Assembly: GCA_000181795.3 (NCBI GenBank)
Contig: CM012953.1
Coordinates: 15,324,664-15,388,663 of the forward strand
Length of the DNA stretch: 64,000 bases
Source: Trichinella spiralis
Lineage: Eukaryota; Nematoda; Enoplea; Trichinellida; Trichinellidae
Direction: 5' to 3'
Below the pieces are notes generated by a model, which was not told the DNA's origin, made no database searches, and saw nothing but the letters and a program-made list of their open reading frames with translations. This document shows, one piece after another, positions 62,801 to 64,000 of this stretch. Each line of letters begins with the position of its first letter. Position 1 is the stretch's first letter. The translations under genes and the position numbers were made by a program.

Positions 62801-63634
62801 TTCATCGCCCGGCGAGGAAGACCGGAGATTATCCAATCGGATAATTTCCGCTCCTTCAAAGCCGCCGCGTCAGAGTTGAGGCAACTCTGGCGACACGTGG
62901 ACGTGGACCGAGTCCAGCGTGAGCTGGTAGGCCACCGCATCCACTGGAAATTCATCACGGAGAGAGCCCCGTGGATGGGAGGCTACTGGGAACGCCTCGT
63001 CCGCTCGATCAAGGAATCGTTGCGGAAGATCCTCGGAAAGGCGCTTCTTGATGAAGAAGAACTCAGAACAACTCTCTGTGAAGTAGAAGCCTCCCTCAAC
63101 GCCAGACCACTGACATTCGTGGGGGATGAAGACCACGAACGCCACCCTTTATCACCGTTTCAGTTGCTGACCGGTCGTGCGTACGTGGACTTCCCGGCAG
63201 TTGAAGCCCATGACCCAGAATGGCAGCCAGTAGGACGCGGCCCCCCGCAATGGAGTGACCGATGGCGATACCGTCAGCAGCTCCTCGCGAAATGGTGGCG
63301 AAGTTGGAGACGAGAATATCTGTCGGAACTGATGGAGCGACAGAAATGGAGATCTTCCCCAGCCGGGCCAGAAGTGAACGATTTGGTGTTGATCCTGGAG
63401 GACAACATCCCGCGAGTCCAGTGCCCGATCGGCGTGATTACGGAATTGCACTTTGGCAGCGATGGCATAGCGAGATCAGCCAGGATCCGGACGTCGAACA
63501 ACGTGATCACGCGGCCAGTGGCGAAGCTTGTTCAACTCGAACCGGCAACTGTCAGTGATGGGCGTAAGACACCCCCATCCGGGGGGGAGGATGTAGACGA
63601 CAGAAATGGGGTCTGTATTCAACAGAGAACCTGA
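59887..63634 (+). CDS. pol: BEL/Pao pol: protease (partial), RT, RNase H, integrase
   Basis: One uninterrupted frame of about 1249 codons from the gap to a TGA at 63632-63634, 42 bases inside the 3' LTR. In order: the C-terminal part of the A17 protease region (LIGLDHY, GPVAIHSQLGWILCG); reverse transcriptase with the first catalytic Asp at 60746 and YVDD at 60971-60982; RNase H (FCDAS near 61497); a His/Cys zinc-binding region (near 62430-62560); and the integrase core with Asp codons at 62651 and 62840 and the Glu codon at 62990 (spacing about 49 residues), then the basic DUF5641 tail. All key RT and integrase residues are present. It is not in frame with gag across the gap, but the gap length is arbitrary. 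Confidence 0.93.
63581..63591 (+). other. Polypurine tract
   Basis: GGGGGGGAGGA immediately before the 3' LTR, the expected primer for plus-strand DNA synthesis. It is also translated as part of the pol tail. Confidence 0.85.
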
Positions 63635-63845
63635 GTGTCATTAATAATACGGTAGACCCGGAAGTGACGTAATAGGGGATTTTGCGTGGTTGCTTGCGAG
63701 ATAGTGTCGTGGCTTGTCGTTGTTAGTAGTTCGCCTTATAAGTCGGATTGTCTAACACATTGGACACTCCCGGCCTTGCAATAACAACTCAGACATACAG
63801 TCCACTAACATCGGAGACGAGTGACTTGTTGTTTCGCTCGTTACA
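63592..63845 (+). repeat. BEL/Pao 3' LTR
   Basis: 254 bp, apparently identical to the 5' LTR when read base by base. It is followed by the CAATA target duplication. Confidence 0.93.
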
Positions 63846-63850
63846 CAATA

Positions 63851-64000
63851 AATTGTTATAAAAATTATTTACAAAATAAATTTTATGGAAATAATTAAAG
63901 CATTCAGCTATTTTATTAAGCATTTATGCATTGCTTTTATTATAAATTAAAATTTTTTCATTTCATAATTACAGTATGATTCTACAAATTGAATGCATTC
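63851..64000. other. AT-rich flank right of the retrotransposon
   Basis: It returns abruptly to host-like AT-rich composition. Nothing recognisable is present in the last 150 bases. Confidence 0.6.

Larger units (their letters stand above)
58444..63850 (+). mobile_element. Full-length BEL/Pao LTR retrotransposon with target duplications
   Basis: 5-bp target duplications CAATA (58444-58448, 63846-63850) flank LTRs of 254 bp each with TG...CA ends, and a primer-binding site, gag, pol and polypurine tract follow in order. The two LTRs read the same by eye over their whole length, so the insertion is recent. Domain order is gag (DUF1759), protease (A17/DUF1758, C-terminal part only), reverse transcriptase, RNase H, integrase and DUF5641, which is BEL/Pao. 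It is markedly GC-richer than its surroundings. A 36-N gap removes the gag-protease junction. There is no env-like frame. Confidence 0.95.

Noticed and set aside
1-64000. CRISPR arrays, operons of bacterial type, rRNA genes
   Set aside because: The window is eukaryotic nuclear DNA. No regularly spaced repeats of CRISPR type and no rRNA signatures were seen.

Overview
The window is AT-rich nuclear DNA of an animal with intron-containing genes and mostly short introns (about 35 to 100 bases). I read it as nematode, most likely an enoplean/Dorylaimia worm of the Trichinella type. That rests on a MAB-5-type Hox homeodomain, on BEL/Pao and MULE elements, and on compact genes with a broad ancestral gene set. 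The species call is inference; the animal origin is certain.

Layout. 1-8584 is a gene-free upstream territory with one degenerate pogo-like DNA transposon. 8585-16930 (+) is a two-exon Hox gene (mab-5/Antp type) with a 7.4-kb intron. 17636-20793 (-) is a Tudor-domain gene convergent with it. 22205-24166 is a transposon graveyard: a decayed BEL/Pao reverse-transcriptase fragment abutting a MULE transposase. 25374-25784 (+) is DPH4, 26433-31824 (+) is the AP-2 alpha adaptin (14 coding exons, a MITE in intron 1), 32529-36847 (-) is a claudin-like four-span membrane protein, 39175-40353 (+) is TMED2/p24-beta, 40928-47002 (-) is Slingshot cofilin phosphatase (12 exons), 48962-49518 (-) is TMEM170, 50423-53317 (+) is mitochondrial GatB, and 53407-57883 (-) is MCM4 (20 exons). 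58444-63850 (+) is a full-length, very recent BEL/Pao retrotransposon with apparently identical 254-bp LTRs and a 5-bp target duplication, interrupted by a 36-N assembly gap.

The genes do not form one pathway. They are housekeeping genes (vesicle coat and cargo receptor, translation, DNA replication, diphthamide synthesis) placed next to a developmental Hox locus. Exon joins were worked out by hand from GT/AG (twice GC/AG) sites, reading phase and family conservation; all spliced genes close in frame. Exon coordinates may be off by one base in a few places.

I did not find an obviously novel multi-gene system. The most unusual items are the young BEL insertion beside the MCM4 start, the MITE whose right end is itself an inverted duplication, two GC-AG introns, a 69-base stop-free intron in AP-2 alpha, a stop codon embedded in a Tudor-gene splice donor, and the fused BEL/MULE remnant.
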